This document shows positions 1 through 8,782 of a stretch of DNA of 10,592 bases, piece after piece. Position numbers and translations under genes: made by a program. The stretch covers positions 1-10,592 of the forward strand of contig BBXU01001761.1 of the NCBI GenBank assembly GCA_001598975.1, read 5' to 3'. The DNA is from Parachlorella kessleri. Lineage: Eukaryota; Chlorophyta; Trebouxiophyceae; Chlorellales; Chlorellaceae. The notes beneath the pieces were generated by a model. The model made no database searches and had not been told where the DNA came from. It saw nothing but the letters and a program-made list of their open reading frames with translations. The number at the start of each line of letters is the position of its first letter. Positions within the stretch are counted from its first letter, which is position 1.

Positions 1-9
1 CCCCCCCCC
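1..9. repeat. Poly-C run at the left end
   Basis: Nine consecutive C at the very start of the window. Together with the eight-C run at 10584-10591 this places homopolymers at both edges. Confidence 0.6.
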
Positions 10-244
10 ACCTACAGACTCTCACAGCATCCCGCCACAGGGGCCCCTGCACCCTTTGGGAGCATCAAGTCAGCTGCAATTTAATACCCAATTGTTAGAC
101 CTCCATTCGCCACTTTATTCGACTCGCACTTCAACCGTGCACCTCTCCTCCCCTCCCTTGAAGCCCTACCCCCTCCCCAGTGTGCTGCTGACGAGAGGGG
201 TCCCCGGGCCCTGCTCCCCTCCCCTCCGCCCCACCTGCCTGCAG
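1..244 (+). other. 3' part of an intron of the AP2-domain gene
   Basis: This stretch contains no recognisable coding similarity. It becomes C/T-rich and ends in a good acceptor (cctgcctgcag at about 234-244) directly before the conserved part of an AP2 domain. The frame stays open from base 56, but its translation is proline/serine-rich and lacks the first strands of an AP2 domain (the conserved Gly-Val-Arg and Trp-containing strands), so I read it as intron. The missing first half of the domain should lie in an exon before base 1. Confidence 0.6.
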
Positions 245-1670
245 CACAAGGGCGAGAAGCACCTGATAGGCACCTACCGGAGCGAGGAGGAGGCTGCCCG
301 CGCCTGGGACCGCACAGCCCTGCACTTGCGGGGGCCCAACACCCAGACCAACTTCCCCATCGAGCAGTACCTAGGTGGGTGAGGCACATGGGGGTGTTGG
401 GTGCCCCGGGAAGGGGGGAGGGGGATGGTGCGGTGGATGTGGGGCCGGTGTGTGGTCTGTGAGAGAGGTGGGTTGGCATGTAGGGTGAGGAGGGGCGGCT
501 CTTGTGTGCTGCTGGGATGCTCGGCCCGTAAAGTGCGGCTGCCCACCTGTGGGGTAGGGGATCTCGCCCTTGGCCCCTTGCAAGGCAAGTGGCATCAGGC
601 AGTATGCCTGGGTGTCAGGCTGGTGGCGGTGCAGGGCTGTGCTCCAAGGGCACAGGGGCACGGGATGAGGCCGCACTTAAGTACGACTTGGCTACAGAAC
701 CCCTTGCCCCTTCTTGGCAGGTGACGAGGCGCTGGCGGAGAGCTACAGCCAGGGCGGGGCCGAGCCCAGCCGGCGCGTGGTGCGGCGGCAGAAGCAGCCG
801 CCAGGCGCAGCTGCCGCCGCCGGCAGCGGCACCCTCCCAGATGGGCTGGCAGCACAGCAGGCTGGCCTGCCTGGCGCTGATGCGGCGGCGCAGCAGCAGT
901 GGCTCAACTCGCTGGGCTTGCAGGGCGCTCTGTTTGACCCTGCAACGCTGCAGCAGCACACAGACTGGCTAGCAGCTGCGGCAGCCGTGGCGAACTTCAC
1001 GGCAGGGCAGCAGGGCGCTGCTGCGCTGCCCAGCCCGCTGGGCACGCTGCAGCTGGCAGGCGCGCGGCCGCCCAGCGCGGCTGGGGAGGCGGGAGCCGCG
1101 GCCCATGCGGCGGCAGAGGCCGGCGGGGAGGCAGCCGCAGCAGATGCCACGGGCAACGGTGCTTCCGGCAGTGGAAGTGAGACGGACGAGGAAGCGCTCC
1201 GGCAGCAGCAGCAGGACCAGCAGCAGCAAGCCGCCGCGGCCGCGGCCGTCGCCGCGCAGCAGCAGCAGCAGCTGCTGCTGCTGGGGGTGGGTGACCCCAA
1301 CGCCGCGGCCGCAGCGCTGCGCTGGGGTGACCCTACCGCCATAGAGGGCCAGCTGCACCAGCTGCAGGGCGTGGAGCAGACGCTGCTTGCGGCCGGCGGC
1401 CAGACGGATCTTGCGCGCCTGCTGGCCGCGGCGGGTATAGGTTTTGCCATGCCTCCAGCCTCCGCTGGTGCTGTGCTGGTGCCAGGCTCAGCGGTGGAGG
1501 CGGCGGCCTCCGTGGCGCAGGAGCCGTCGCCAGCCGCGCAGGCGCACGCGGAGGCGCAGCAGCAGCAGCAAGAGCAGCAGCACCAGCACGGGCAGGAGTT
1601 GCAGCAGCACGGGGCTGCGGGTGCTGAAGTGTCGCCTGCTGGCGACCCTCAGCAGCCGTCGCTGACGTGA
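245..1670 (+). CDS. AP2/ERF-domain transcription regulator, 3' part (two exons)
   Basis: Probable nuclear DNA-binding regulator. Exon A is 245-374, an intron of 346 bases (375-720, GT-AG, phase 1) follows, and exon B is 721-1670, ending in TGA. Exon A encodes the second half of an AP2 domain: a strand ending in IGTYRS, the EEAARAWDRTAL helix and the RGPNTQTNFP close, all hallmarks of the AP2/ERF family. The join restores a glycine (QYLG-DEAL) and keeps the frame. Exon B (about 315 residues) shows no further domain. It is very rich in Ala and Gln with several Gln runs, one acidic GSGSETDEE patch, and Leu/Gln stretches, which resembles a disordered transactivation region. The 5' end of the gene, with the first DNA-contacting strands and any additional AP2 repeat, lies outside the window, so the AP2 subtype and full length cannot be judged. 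The family assignment is firm; target genes are unknown. Confidence 0.85.
1257..1283 (+). repeat. (CAG)5(CTG)4 palindromic trinucleotide tract
   Basis: Inside exon B of the AP2 gene, five CAG triplets (1257-1271) are followed directly by four CTG triplets (1272-1283). Bases 1260-1283 form a perfect 24-base inverted repeat with no spacer. In frame it encodes five Gln followed by four Leu. Such a tract can fold into a hairpin or cruciform and is prone to slippage; that behaviour is inferred, not seen. Confidence 0.85.
1557..1587 (+). repeat. Imperfect CAG tract encoding a Gln/His-rich run
   Basis: Four CAG triplets (1557-1568), then CAA, GAG and further CAG/CAC triplets, encode a Gln-rich run with Glu and His near the C-terminus of the AP2 protein. 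A similar shorter CAG tract lies at about 1202-1229. These are ordinary low-complexity coding repeats of green-algal regulators. Confidence 0.7.
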
Positions 1671-3605
1671 CAAGAGAGGGCAAAGATGTTGACGATGGAC
1701 GCTGCGTAGGCAAGAGGCCATGCGAAGATCATTGAATGGGGGCCGTCTCTCAAGAGCCGGGGGGTATTGCTTGACTTGTGGGGACCTGACGGACAGGGGT
1801 GGGGTGTTACGGGGGTTGGTTTTGTGACTCGCCGTACAGGTGGATGTAGCAGGCTGCCTTGGTAGCTGCCGGCGAGCTCTAACGAACATGTCTGACTTGG
1901 GCGATTTGTGTTATAAGATAACCTGAGGGGCCAGGGGAGTTACGCATACATTTGAGACCCGTTGACTGTCCTCCTTAGCCACATCGATCTGGGAAGTACC
2001 GTGGTATGACAGGTGCCTCATCATGCCCTGCACATTCAGGACTCAGTACCTAAAGCCACTGCAGGGGCACATAGGTGACTGCTGTTTGGTGAGAGTTCAG
2101 TATGTTTTGTTGCTGGTGGCGGATAGTGCGTTCGGTGTTGACAGAGGTGATGACACACGTGTCTCATGCGGCTGCTTGCTAAGTTGTGACTCGGGTGCCA
2201 TGGAGCTGGGCGTGGTGCAGCTGAGCACAGTTGTTCCATGGTCTCATGCCGCAGACTGGCTGCAAGGCGGTATGAAACCAAAGTTCAGGGCGCGGATACT
2301 AGGGATCCATGCTTTGCACTTCCAATGCTCATGTGCAAGCGCAACTTGTATGCATGGCCTCACTTTCTGCTCCAGGTAGCAGGCAGAGGAGTTCGACATC
2401 GGAAATCATCTCTGCCCTCACGGCTGAGTGCAGGCAAGGAGTCTGCCCAAACCACTTGTTTGCCAAGCTTAATATTCACACGAGATACCCGCGTTCATCG
2501 GTGCCACCATGCCTGGAGGTCTTACATAAGGAACTGCAGTACCAAGCAATAGACTCCCCCAGCGTGACAGGAGTGGCAGGCAATACGCGATGCAAGCTAG
2601 TATACAGAGCAGTAAAGTACCTTTCACTAGAGGGGGAGTACTGCAACGGGCTGTCATGAAAGGAGGCAGAATGAATTCAGCGGCATAGCTGGTGCAAGCC
2701 AGCTGGCAGCTCAGTGAGGGCTGCCAGCAGGCCACCCTGCTTGTTATCAGTCCTTGGGCATGAGTTGAGAAACCAATGAAAAGAACAACGGGTCAAACTA
2801 AAGAACCGTAGGCGGGTAGCTGGCTAACGCACATGCATTCGGTTTCGTTTCAAGGACACGGTCCAGGGCACACACACATGCTAGGCTGGTGTTGAAAACC
2901 AAGCAAAATAGCCCCCAGGATAGCTAGCTACAGTGAGGTTCAGGTTGGCACGTACAGCGGGCCTGGAAAGGACAAGTGGCTTGGTGGTACGTACAAAACC
3001 CAGCCGCACTGCACGCAGCCGTGGCAGGCCACCTCCAAAAGAAAATCCACCGCACACCAACCCCGTTCCCCGTGAGGAGCTAGTTTTCCAAGTACAGAGG
3101 GTCTGCCGGCAGCGACTGGAAATGCGCCGTTGCTGGCATAGGTTCCCTCTCCCTCTTGGCCCCCACATCGCCAGACATGCACACCGGCGCCCTACAGGAG
3201 CGCCGGCAAAAAAGCAACAAGAGGTGCTAGAAACAACAGACCCAGCGCCGTCAGAAACTCAGTAAAGGAATGCAGCAAGCCGGCGGCTATATATGGAACA
3301 CAAGGCCTCCCTACACAAGCAAGGCGCTGGGGACACTCCTTCAGCAGACTCCCCAAACTGGTTGAACCTTCCCCGCAACCACCTTCACCGCAACTATCTC
3401 TACTGTGCAACCCTCTGGGCTGCCTGCCTGGCCACTGAGCCTCACCAGCCACCCAATATAGAACCAAGGTAGCATGCTAGCTAGGGTCCGTCAAGCCTGA
3501 CTGCTGCCCTGCACCCCCTTTCAGGAAACGCGGCACGCCCTCCACCACCAGAGAAGGCACCCTCCAGCATCACAGCCAGCCTCGCCAGGCAAGCCAAGCG
3601 CAAGC
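1671..3605. other. Gene-less stretch between convergent genes; presumed 3' UTRs and spacer
   Basis: This 1.9-kb stretch lies between the stop of the AP2 gene (+) and the stop of the phosphatase gene (-). Open frames here (for example 2023-2379 +, 2469-2735 -, 2933-3265 +, 3192-3467 -) give compositionally odd translations without any family motif I recognise and without supporting splice signals. Short GCTAGC motifs occur near 2924 and 3475. No tRNA-like TTCGA-arm structure or terminal repeats were seen. The simplest reading is long 3' UTRs plus spacer; a small unrecognised gene cannot be excluded. Confidence 0.5.
2522..2526 (-). promoter_or_regulatory. Possible TGTAA polyadenylation signal for the phosphatase gene
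   Basis: On the minus strand these bases read TGTAA, the usual chlorophyte polyadenylation signal. By my reading it is the only minus-strand copy between the phosphatase stop (3606) and the AP2 stop (1670). It would imply a 3' UTR of about 1.1 kb, which is long but not impossible. A five-base match also occurs by chance, so this is weak. Confidence 0.2.
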
Positions 3606-6434
3606 TCACTCGGCCGCAACCGCGCCAAACTGCGGCATGCCGCGGTAGGAACCCAGCGCGCCGGCCGCATGCAGCACGCGCACCACAGTCTGCCCAGCAT
3701 CATTTTTCCTGAACTCCAGCACCTCGGCGTCTGCATTCAGCACGCCGCTGGACATGCCCACGTCCACGCGCCACACACGGCCGCCGCACTCGCAGTTGCA
3801 GCCACCCATCTGCGGCGTGTGGCCCACCACCATGGCGCGGCAGTTGAGGGCTGCGAGCGTGATCTCCAGCTGCGCGCACACGTGGTGACGCTCGTACTGC
3901 ACACAGGAATAGGGCCAGAGCGGCACGGTCAATCACTGCTTGAGTGCAGGGAAGGACACGCTGGGCATGACACAACTGAGAGAGAACATGGCTTGACTGA
4001 TGGCGGGCTAGATACCAGCTGACCAATGCACCGGCTGGCAGGAAGCAAAAAGGAGCCTATGTGCATGTCTTTAAGCCTCCGCTTGCTGCCATCTGCGGTG
4101 GACAAAACCCACGTCCCACCCCCCTTAAGGCCCCTCCCTACAATCGCTCAATGTGCCCCGGCGGCTCGTCCTCCTCGTCCCCTCTTGGCAACCTTCTGCA
4201 TACCCCGCCCAGCACCTCCTACCAGCCTTCTCACCTCGCTGACGCGCTCCTTGCCAAAGGTGCGGTTCCACATAACGCTGTTACTATCGCCCATGGCAGG
4301 GAAAGGCGGCGACGCGTGGCGGCCGTCAGCAAGGCTCTCCCCCAGCATCCAAAGCGCCACTTCATCGTTTATCCGCTGCAGACCGTACTTGATATGGTGC
4401 GGTAGCAGCCCACCGTGACAGAAAACCAAGTCATTCACCACGAGAACCTGCGATCACAATGGTGACAACCACTTCGGGGCTGATGCAGCACAGAGCTGGA
4501 ACGTTGAGACAGCAGCAGTTGCGTCGCAGCAGGTACCACACAGCTAGGCTGGTGCCGGGCAGAGGCAAGACCTGAGTCTTACGCACCCTGCAAGCACACC
4601 CTTCACACTAACCATGTATTGCCTACTCATCATACTCGTCCTCGTCCGAATGTACCCTACTCAACAATCCCAACCTCTGCCAGCTGCCGACCCTGCACCC
4701 TACAACTTGGTGATTATTTCCCTCACCGTTGGGTTCTTGGCAAGCTCTCGTGCCATGGCGCCGCCTGGGGAGTACAGCCGAAGCCGTGCCTTGGCCTGGC
4801 TATCCCAGTTGGATGCCTCAGCTTCAGTTAGGCCGTACGCCACAGCAGACTCCCAGAAGGCACCAGGAGTTACATACCTGCTCCTAGCAAGGCAGATGGG
4901 AGCATCTCTCAGCAACACGCAGAGCCGGTCAAGGATGGCTGGCAATCGTCAGTGTGAAGCAGTGAGCCGGCATGCGCCACCTCCAGCAAGGTCAACTACA
5001 CTGCATTCTGGCTGGGTTGATGCGGTTGCAAACATTGGCAGACAAAGGACGTTTCCGCCGCCAGAGATGTAATGCCAGTAGAACCCCCAGTCCTCGTCTG
5101 ACAGACATACCAGGCCACAAAATCCAAACGCGCACCTAAAATCTCCTGCAATGTTCAGGCTCTCATGATTGCCATTGAGCATCCACACCGCGCCGCCTTC
5201 CAGCCGTGCTTGCCGGTCCAGCTCTCGCAGCAGCAGCACGGTGGCTGCACCAAGGGGAGGAGTGGGGCAATGCAGACTGAAGGCACGGAGCAGAGGCAGT
5301 AATAGTGCTCTCAGATGTTGCTATTAGGGCTTGTAGCCCAAGAAGGGGTGGCTGGTGGTGCTTACCCCCACCTTGCTGTACGTTAGGCTTCCTGCGCGTC
5401 ACCAGCTTGACCAGCTAACCCCACAACCATGGAGCCGCTTTTGCTGCAACACAGCTTGTAGATTGCAGGTCGCTCAGTCAAGGGAACCGCTCTCCCATGC
5501 AGCAGCTGGGTGCGGAGGCAGCTTGGCTCACCTATCTCAGAGTCTCCTCTATCCAACACGTCCCCCAGCTGCACCACTGTGGTGTCTCCGCCCACCCATC
5601 TGACTTGGCCGTCCTCCTCCTCCAGCACGCCCGCTAGCTCCAGGGACTGCAGCGCCTTCTGCAAGTCGCCGTGCAGGTCCCCAACTGCACCAGGGGGGCA
5701 GGCGGCGCGGCACTTACAAACAACAAGATCGAAAAACAAAGTAATCTCAACAAACACGTCCGACCCAGTGTGCAAATCTTGGCAGGGTCTTCCCATAGCT
5801 GTCCAAATACCAATAGCAGCTTCGCCAGCAGTCAGACTGGTTAACGCCAGCGCTAAAATTCAATCAGTGGCAGTGTCCGCATGTTGGGCTGCCCAGAGGG
5901 GTAGCATAGCCTAGACAACTGCACAAGCATCCCCGCCGCTGACAACAACAGTGCACGGGCAAGAGGCACAAGTAAAAAAGGCACCCCGAACCGACAGGTG
6001 AGAGTTGCGTGTCAACTCTCACTACACCCAGCCAGAATGCCTGCACGGCTCCCACTCTGCAACCCCCCTCCCAGCACCCCCATTCACTCACTGGCGACGA
6101 TCCTGCCAGTGGCCTTAACGTAGGCTGGCGGCCCTGTAAAAAGCCTGGGCACAGACTCGTCCACAAAAGAGACAGGACGCTCTGCCACAGCTGCTGCTTC
6201 GGCTTGCACCCTGTCTCCAGGCCTGCTGTGGCTGCCAGACCCCACTGCGCATGGCTGCACCAGAGAGCAGCGCAGCTCAGCCGGGCCACACAGAGCGGGC
6301 CCCCGGGCTGCCTTAAAGCCGCATGTTGAAAACCTGTGGGAGTGGCCTGGCAGGCGCGCTGCAGTGGGGGTTGCTGTCGAGAGGGCCCACGAAGAAGAAC
6401 ACCTGATCACAGCCAGAGGGCCGGAAGTAAGCAT
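3606..6434 (-). CDS. Shewanella-like protein phosphatase (SLP, PPP family), six exons, probable organelle targeting
   Basis: Metal-dependent Ser/Thr-type protein phosphatase of the Shewanella-like (SLP) branch known from bacteria, plants, algae and apicomplexans. Exons on the minus strand: 6434-6092, 5684-5532, 5244-5136, 4877-4727, 4447-4235, 3896-3606. All introns are GT-AG (407, 287, 258, 279 and 338 bases), with phases 1, 1, 2, 0, 0. The coding total is 1260 bases, giving 419 aa. Signature motifs appear in order: GDLHG (116-120), GDVLDRG (155-161), GNHE (190-193), YVTPGAFWES (203-212), HGG (263-265) and GHT (348-350). By analogy with PP1, metal ligands are D117, H119, D156, N191, H263 and H349. 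D159/R160 and H192 are catalytic or phosphate-binding. No C-terminal SAPNY-type motif is seen, as expected for SLPs, which are insensitive to okadaic acid and microcystin. Residues 1 to about 75 are rich in Ser, Ala, Arg and Thr and poor in acids, resembling a chloroplast transit peptide (SLP1-like), though mitochondrial targeting is possible. The start is the only in-frame ATG (6434); the frame stays open about 100 bases further upstream. Confidence 0.9.
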
Positions 6435-6806
6435 AGCTGGGTGACGGGACCGGGCAGGTTCAGCAGCGCTTGCTGTGCATCTGCCGCTCAGGTCCTCAAA
6501 GCCCCGGCTCAAAGACCGGTAGGTTGCAAACAAGGTATGAGCGGCACCACGGACAAGAAACTAGGAAGAGAGTTAGGGGAGGGCTGCAGACTCTTGCCTT
6601 AGCGCATTGGGCACCAGCTTCCCGCGAGAGAGGGTATGTGGTCAACCTAACCTCGACGACAGAGAGGGCGTCCAATGAGATGAGGATTTCAACTTTCAAT
6701 TTCTAGGAATTCTGATGGGTGATGCTGTGGGCCACTTGAAGCTCAGCTGCCATGGCTCATTGATCAGGTTTGCCCACAAGTTTATTAATATGTTGGTTGG
6801 TGCGGC
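6435..6806. promoter_or_regulatory. Divergent intergenic region, presumed bidirectional promoter
   Basis: The 372 bases separate the start codons of two divergently oriented genes, the SLP phosphatase (-) and the C2orf69-like gene (+), so promoters and 5' UTRs of both must fit here unless non-coding first exons exist. A CCAAT pentamer lies at 6672-6676 (+) and an AT-rich patch (tttattaatatg) at about 6781-6792. The patch is only 15-25 bases before the second start codon, so it is an unlikely TATA box. No operator or riboswitch can be named. Confidence 0.5.
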
Positions 6807-8782
6807 ATGTCCTCCTTAAGCTTCCTGGAGGCGGCGGGCAGCAGGGTCCACTATACCCTGCACGATTGCCCCAAGGTGCATGTTTGGTGCATGACCCCAA
6901 CTAGCCACTTCTCTTGTGCAGTCGAGCCAGGGCGCTTGTCTGCCTGAGTGTGTCCTAGGCAGACCTGTTGGAAGAGAAGGAAGACGCTGTTCTCATAACG
7001 TATGTTGACAGCGCCGTTCAACACTTGCGGCAGTTGCACCTGCACGCAGTGTACAGTTCTTTTCTTCCCAGGCGATCGGCTGCTGGGGCAGGGCGTGCCC
7101 GCAAGGGTGGCTCAGCTGCAGGTGGACTCTCTGCCAGCCTGTGTTGCCTAGGGTGTCCACTGCCACAAGCGTGGGTCAGCTGCCTTGTGCGCGGATGTGC
7201 ACACCACTGCAGCTAGTCGATTCGGCACTGCACTGGGGCTGGTAAGCACCCTGGATAGGCCACCGTAAGGTGTGCACACCCTCCTGCCACCAGTCTGGCC
7301 AGCCTCTGGGTCTGTAAGGCTTATACTTGTTTTCATACACTCCTGAGGGCGGCGCTTTGCCCCTGCAGGAGCCCCAGCGCATTGCAGAGCTCTTGCATGC
7401 CAAGTTCCCGGCTCCCCATGTGTACATGTGAGCCGCTTCTTTGGCATGGTAATAGTGCTTCTGTCGCACGCCCGCTGGAGTGCACACATCATCACCTTCA
7501 GGTGCCCTGGCCATGCTGCCAGCTGCAGACTACCTTTCCAGCTAGCAAGTATGAGTGAGAGCTGTGTGGTCTCAGCCGTGTCCACAGTACATACCTTCAA
7601 GCAGGGAGAACCGAAAACCTTCTCAGCACTGTGGTGCAGAGTCCTGCCGGCCAGGTATCATGGCTGCTTTGCCTGCTATGACCAGTTCCTCAGCAAGACC
7701 ACAGCCTCGGGTGAGCCTCTGGGCTACCAGGGAACCACCTACAAGGCCACACAGCAGCTGGCAGCTCTGCTGACCGCAGCAGGTGGCTGGGACTTGCGCC
7801 TTCCCTGCCACCTGGTTGGCTTCAGCAAGGGCGGCATGGTGCTCAATCAGGCAAGAAGGCTGGGCAGACGTGCCTAGGTACCTACAACCAGCCGAGTGCA
7901 CAAGGACTGCGGGGGCAATGTGCTGCATCTTGCAGGGAGATCAACCCATGCTGCTGTCAATTGCTGAGTGCTTCCCTCCTCAGTAGAATTTTGGGTGGAA
8001 CGCACGTCACAGCAAGAGGTCCGTAGCATTTGTACCAAATCCATTGGAAGTCCGCCCAGGAGCACATGACATCCATTAGGCACTGCTCCTGTGCAGGTGC
8101 TGGCTGAGGTTGCCGCTGCTGCTGACTCATTCTTGCCAGTGGAAACCAACACAGCACAACCTCATCTTGGGAAGGCAGGCCGGCCACCTCACAGCGGCAG
8201 TCCGGCGCCGCCAGAAGGCAGCACTGCCCTCATGACCGCTTTGTGCCAGCTGCATTATGTGGATGTTGGCCTCAACTGCCGCGGAGCATACTTGACAGAT
8301 CCTAAGACAGTGAGGAGGCTGGGCAACTGGTGCCGCAGCCATTCAAGAGTCCAGCTCATACTCCACAGCAGCCCCCGGCAGTGGGGTGAGCGAACCTTGC
8401 CAGTCTGCCTTTGGCTCGGCAGCATGTCATTATGCAATGCGAGGTTTTTTTTGTCTCAGCCGGCCACAAGCTTGGGTGGCCAACTCTTTCCATACATGCC
8501 GGCGCCAAGTTGCCATGGGTGGCAGTTGTGTAGACTGGCTCCTTTGCCTGTGTCTACGCAGACTGTAACATGTACAACATCTTGCAACTATTCAAGTAGT
8601 GACTGGCTGCAGGAGATACACACCGGCCATGGATAGCGCTGGAAAAGGACCAGCTGATGGCAATGTGCACAGCAGCAGGTGTTCCCTGCCAGCAGCAAAA
8701 GTACTATGAGGGGATGAAGGCCAGCTTGGAAATGCATTTCAGTGTCCTTGCAGACTTGCAGCCTGCTTGCAACTACGAGTGA
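6807..8782 (+). CDS. C2orf69/UPF0565-family alpha/beta-hydrolase-like protein, six exons
   Basis: Member of the C2orf69 (UPF0565) family. The human protein is a mitochondrial factor whose loss causes a combined oxidative phosphorylation disease; the biochemical reaction is not established. Exons: 6807-6875, 7050-7121, 7369-7427, 7640-7850, 8097-8385, 8613-8782. Intron phases are 0, 0, 2, 0, 1, and the coding total of 870 bases gives 289 aa. Visible motifs: FFPGDR (28-33), matching human YFPGD and the plant GDR form; RIAELLHAKFP (51-61); FACYDQF (77-83); GFSKG (127-131), a GxSxG nucleophile elbow with S129; HYVDVGL (190-196) with D193; RPWI (238-241), matching human RSWI; and HF (275-276) near the C-terminus, matching the conserved HF of the human protein. 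S129, D193 and H275 are therefore candidate triad residues. No cleavable signal is obvious; the first 23 residues are short compared with the human N-terminus. Introns are GT-AG except intron 4, which is GC-AG. The exon 1 to exon 2 join is the least certain; an alternative start at ATG 7002 stays in frame with exon 2. Confidence 0.85.
7851..8096 (+). other. Non-canonical GC-AG intron
   Basis: Intron 4 of the C2orf69-like gene begins with GCAAGA after CAG and ends in tcctgtgcag. The flanking exons are both strongly supported by family similarity (GFSKGGMVLNQ before, VLAEV after, aligning with human GFSKG..VLNQLLFEL), and the join is phase 0. Reading through instead gives a stop at 7875. No nearby GT donor keeps the conserved residues. 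AG|GCAAG is the typical consensus of the minor class of GC-AG introns spliced by the major spliceosome. Confidence 0.8.

Noticed and set aside
743..1450. Minus-strand frame of 235 codons rich in Cys, Ser and Ala
   Set aside because: It is the antisense of the Gln/Ala-rich coding exon of the AP2 gene; CAG repeats read as Cys and Ala runs.
2023..2379. Open frame of 118 codons on the plus strand downstream of the AP2 gene
   Set aside because: Translation shows no recognisable domain, is Cys-rich with odd composition, and sits in what is probably a 3' UTR.
3669..4022. Plus-strand His/Ala-rich open frame
   Set aside because: It is the antisense shadow of the last exon of the SLP phosphatase, whose metal-binding motif is unambiguous on the minus strand.
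6968..7216. Plus-strand frame with a plausible-looking translation around the second exon of the C2orf69-like gene
   Set aside because: It begins at TTG, and the correct frame is the one carrying FFPGDR (7062-7079), which matches the family and agrees in phase with the following exons.
7213..7241. Possible 29-base micro-exon between exons 2 and 3 of the C2orf69-like gene (acceptor at 7212, donor GTAAGC at 7242)
   Set aside because: Its phase does not fit the donor at 7122, and skipping it gives a direct phase-0 join that matches the spacing between the GDR and RIAEL motifs in plant homologues.
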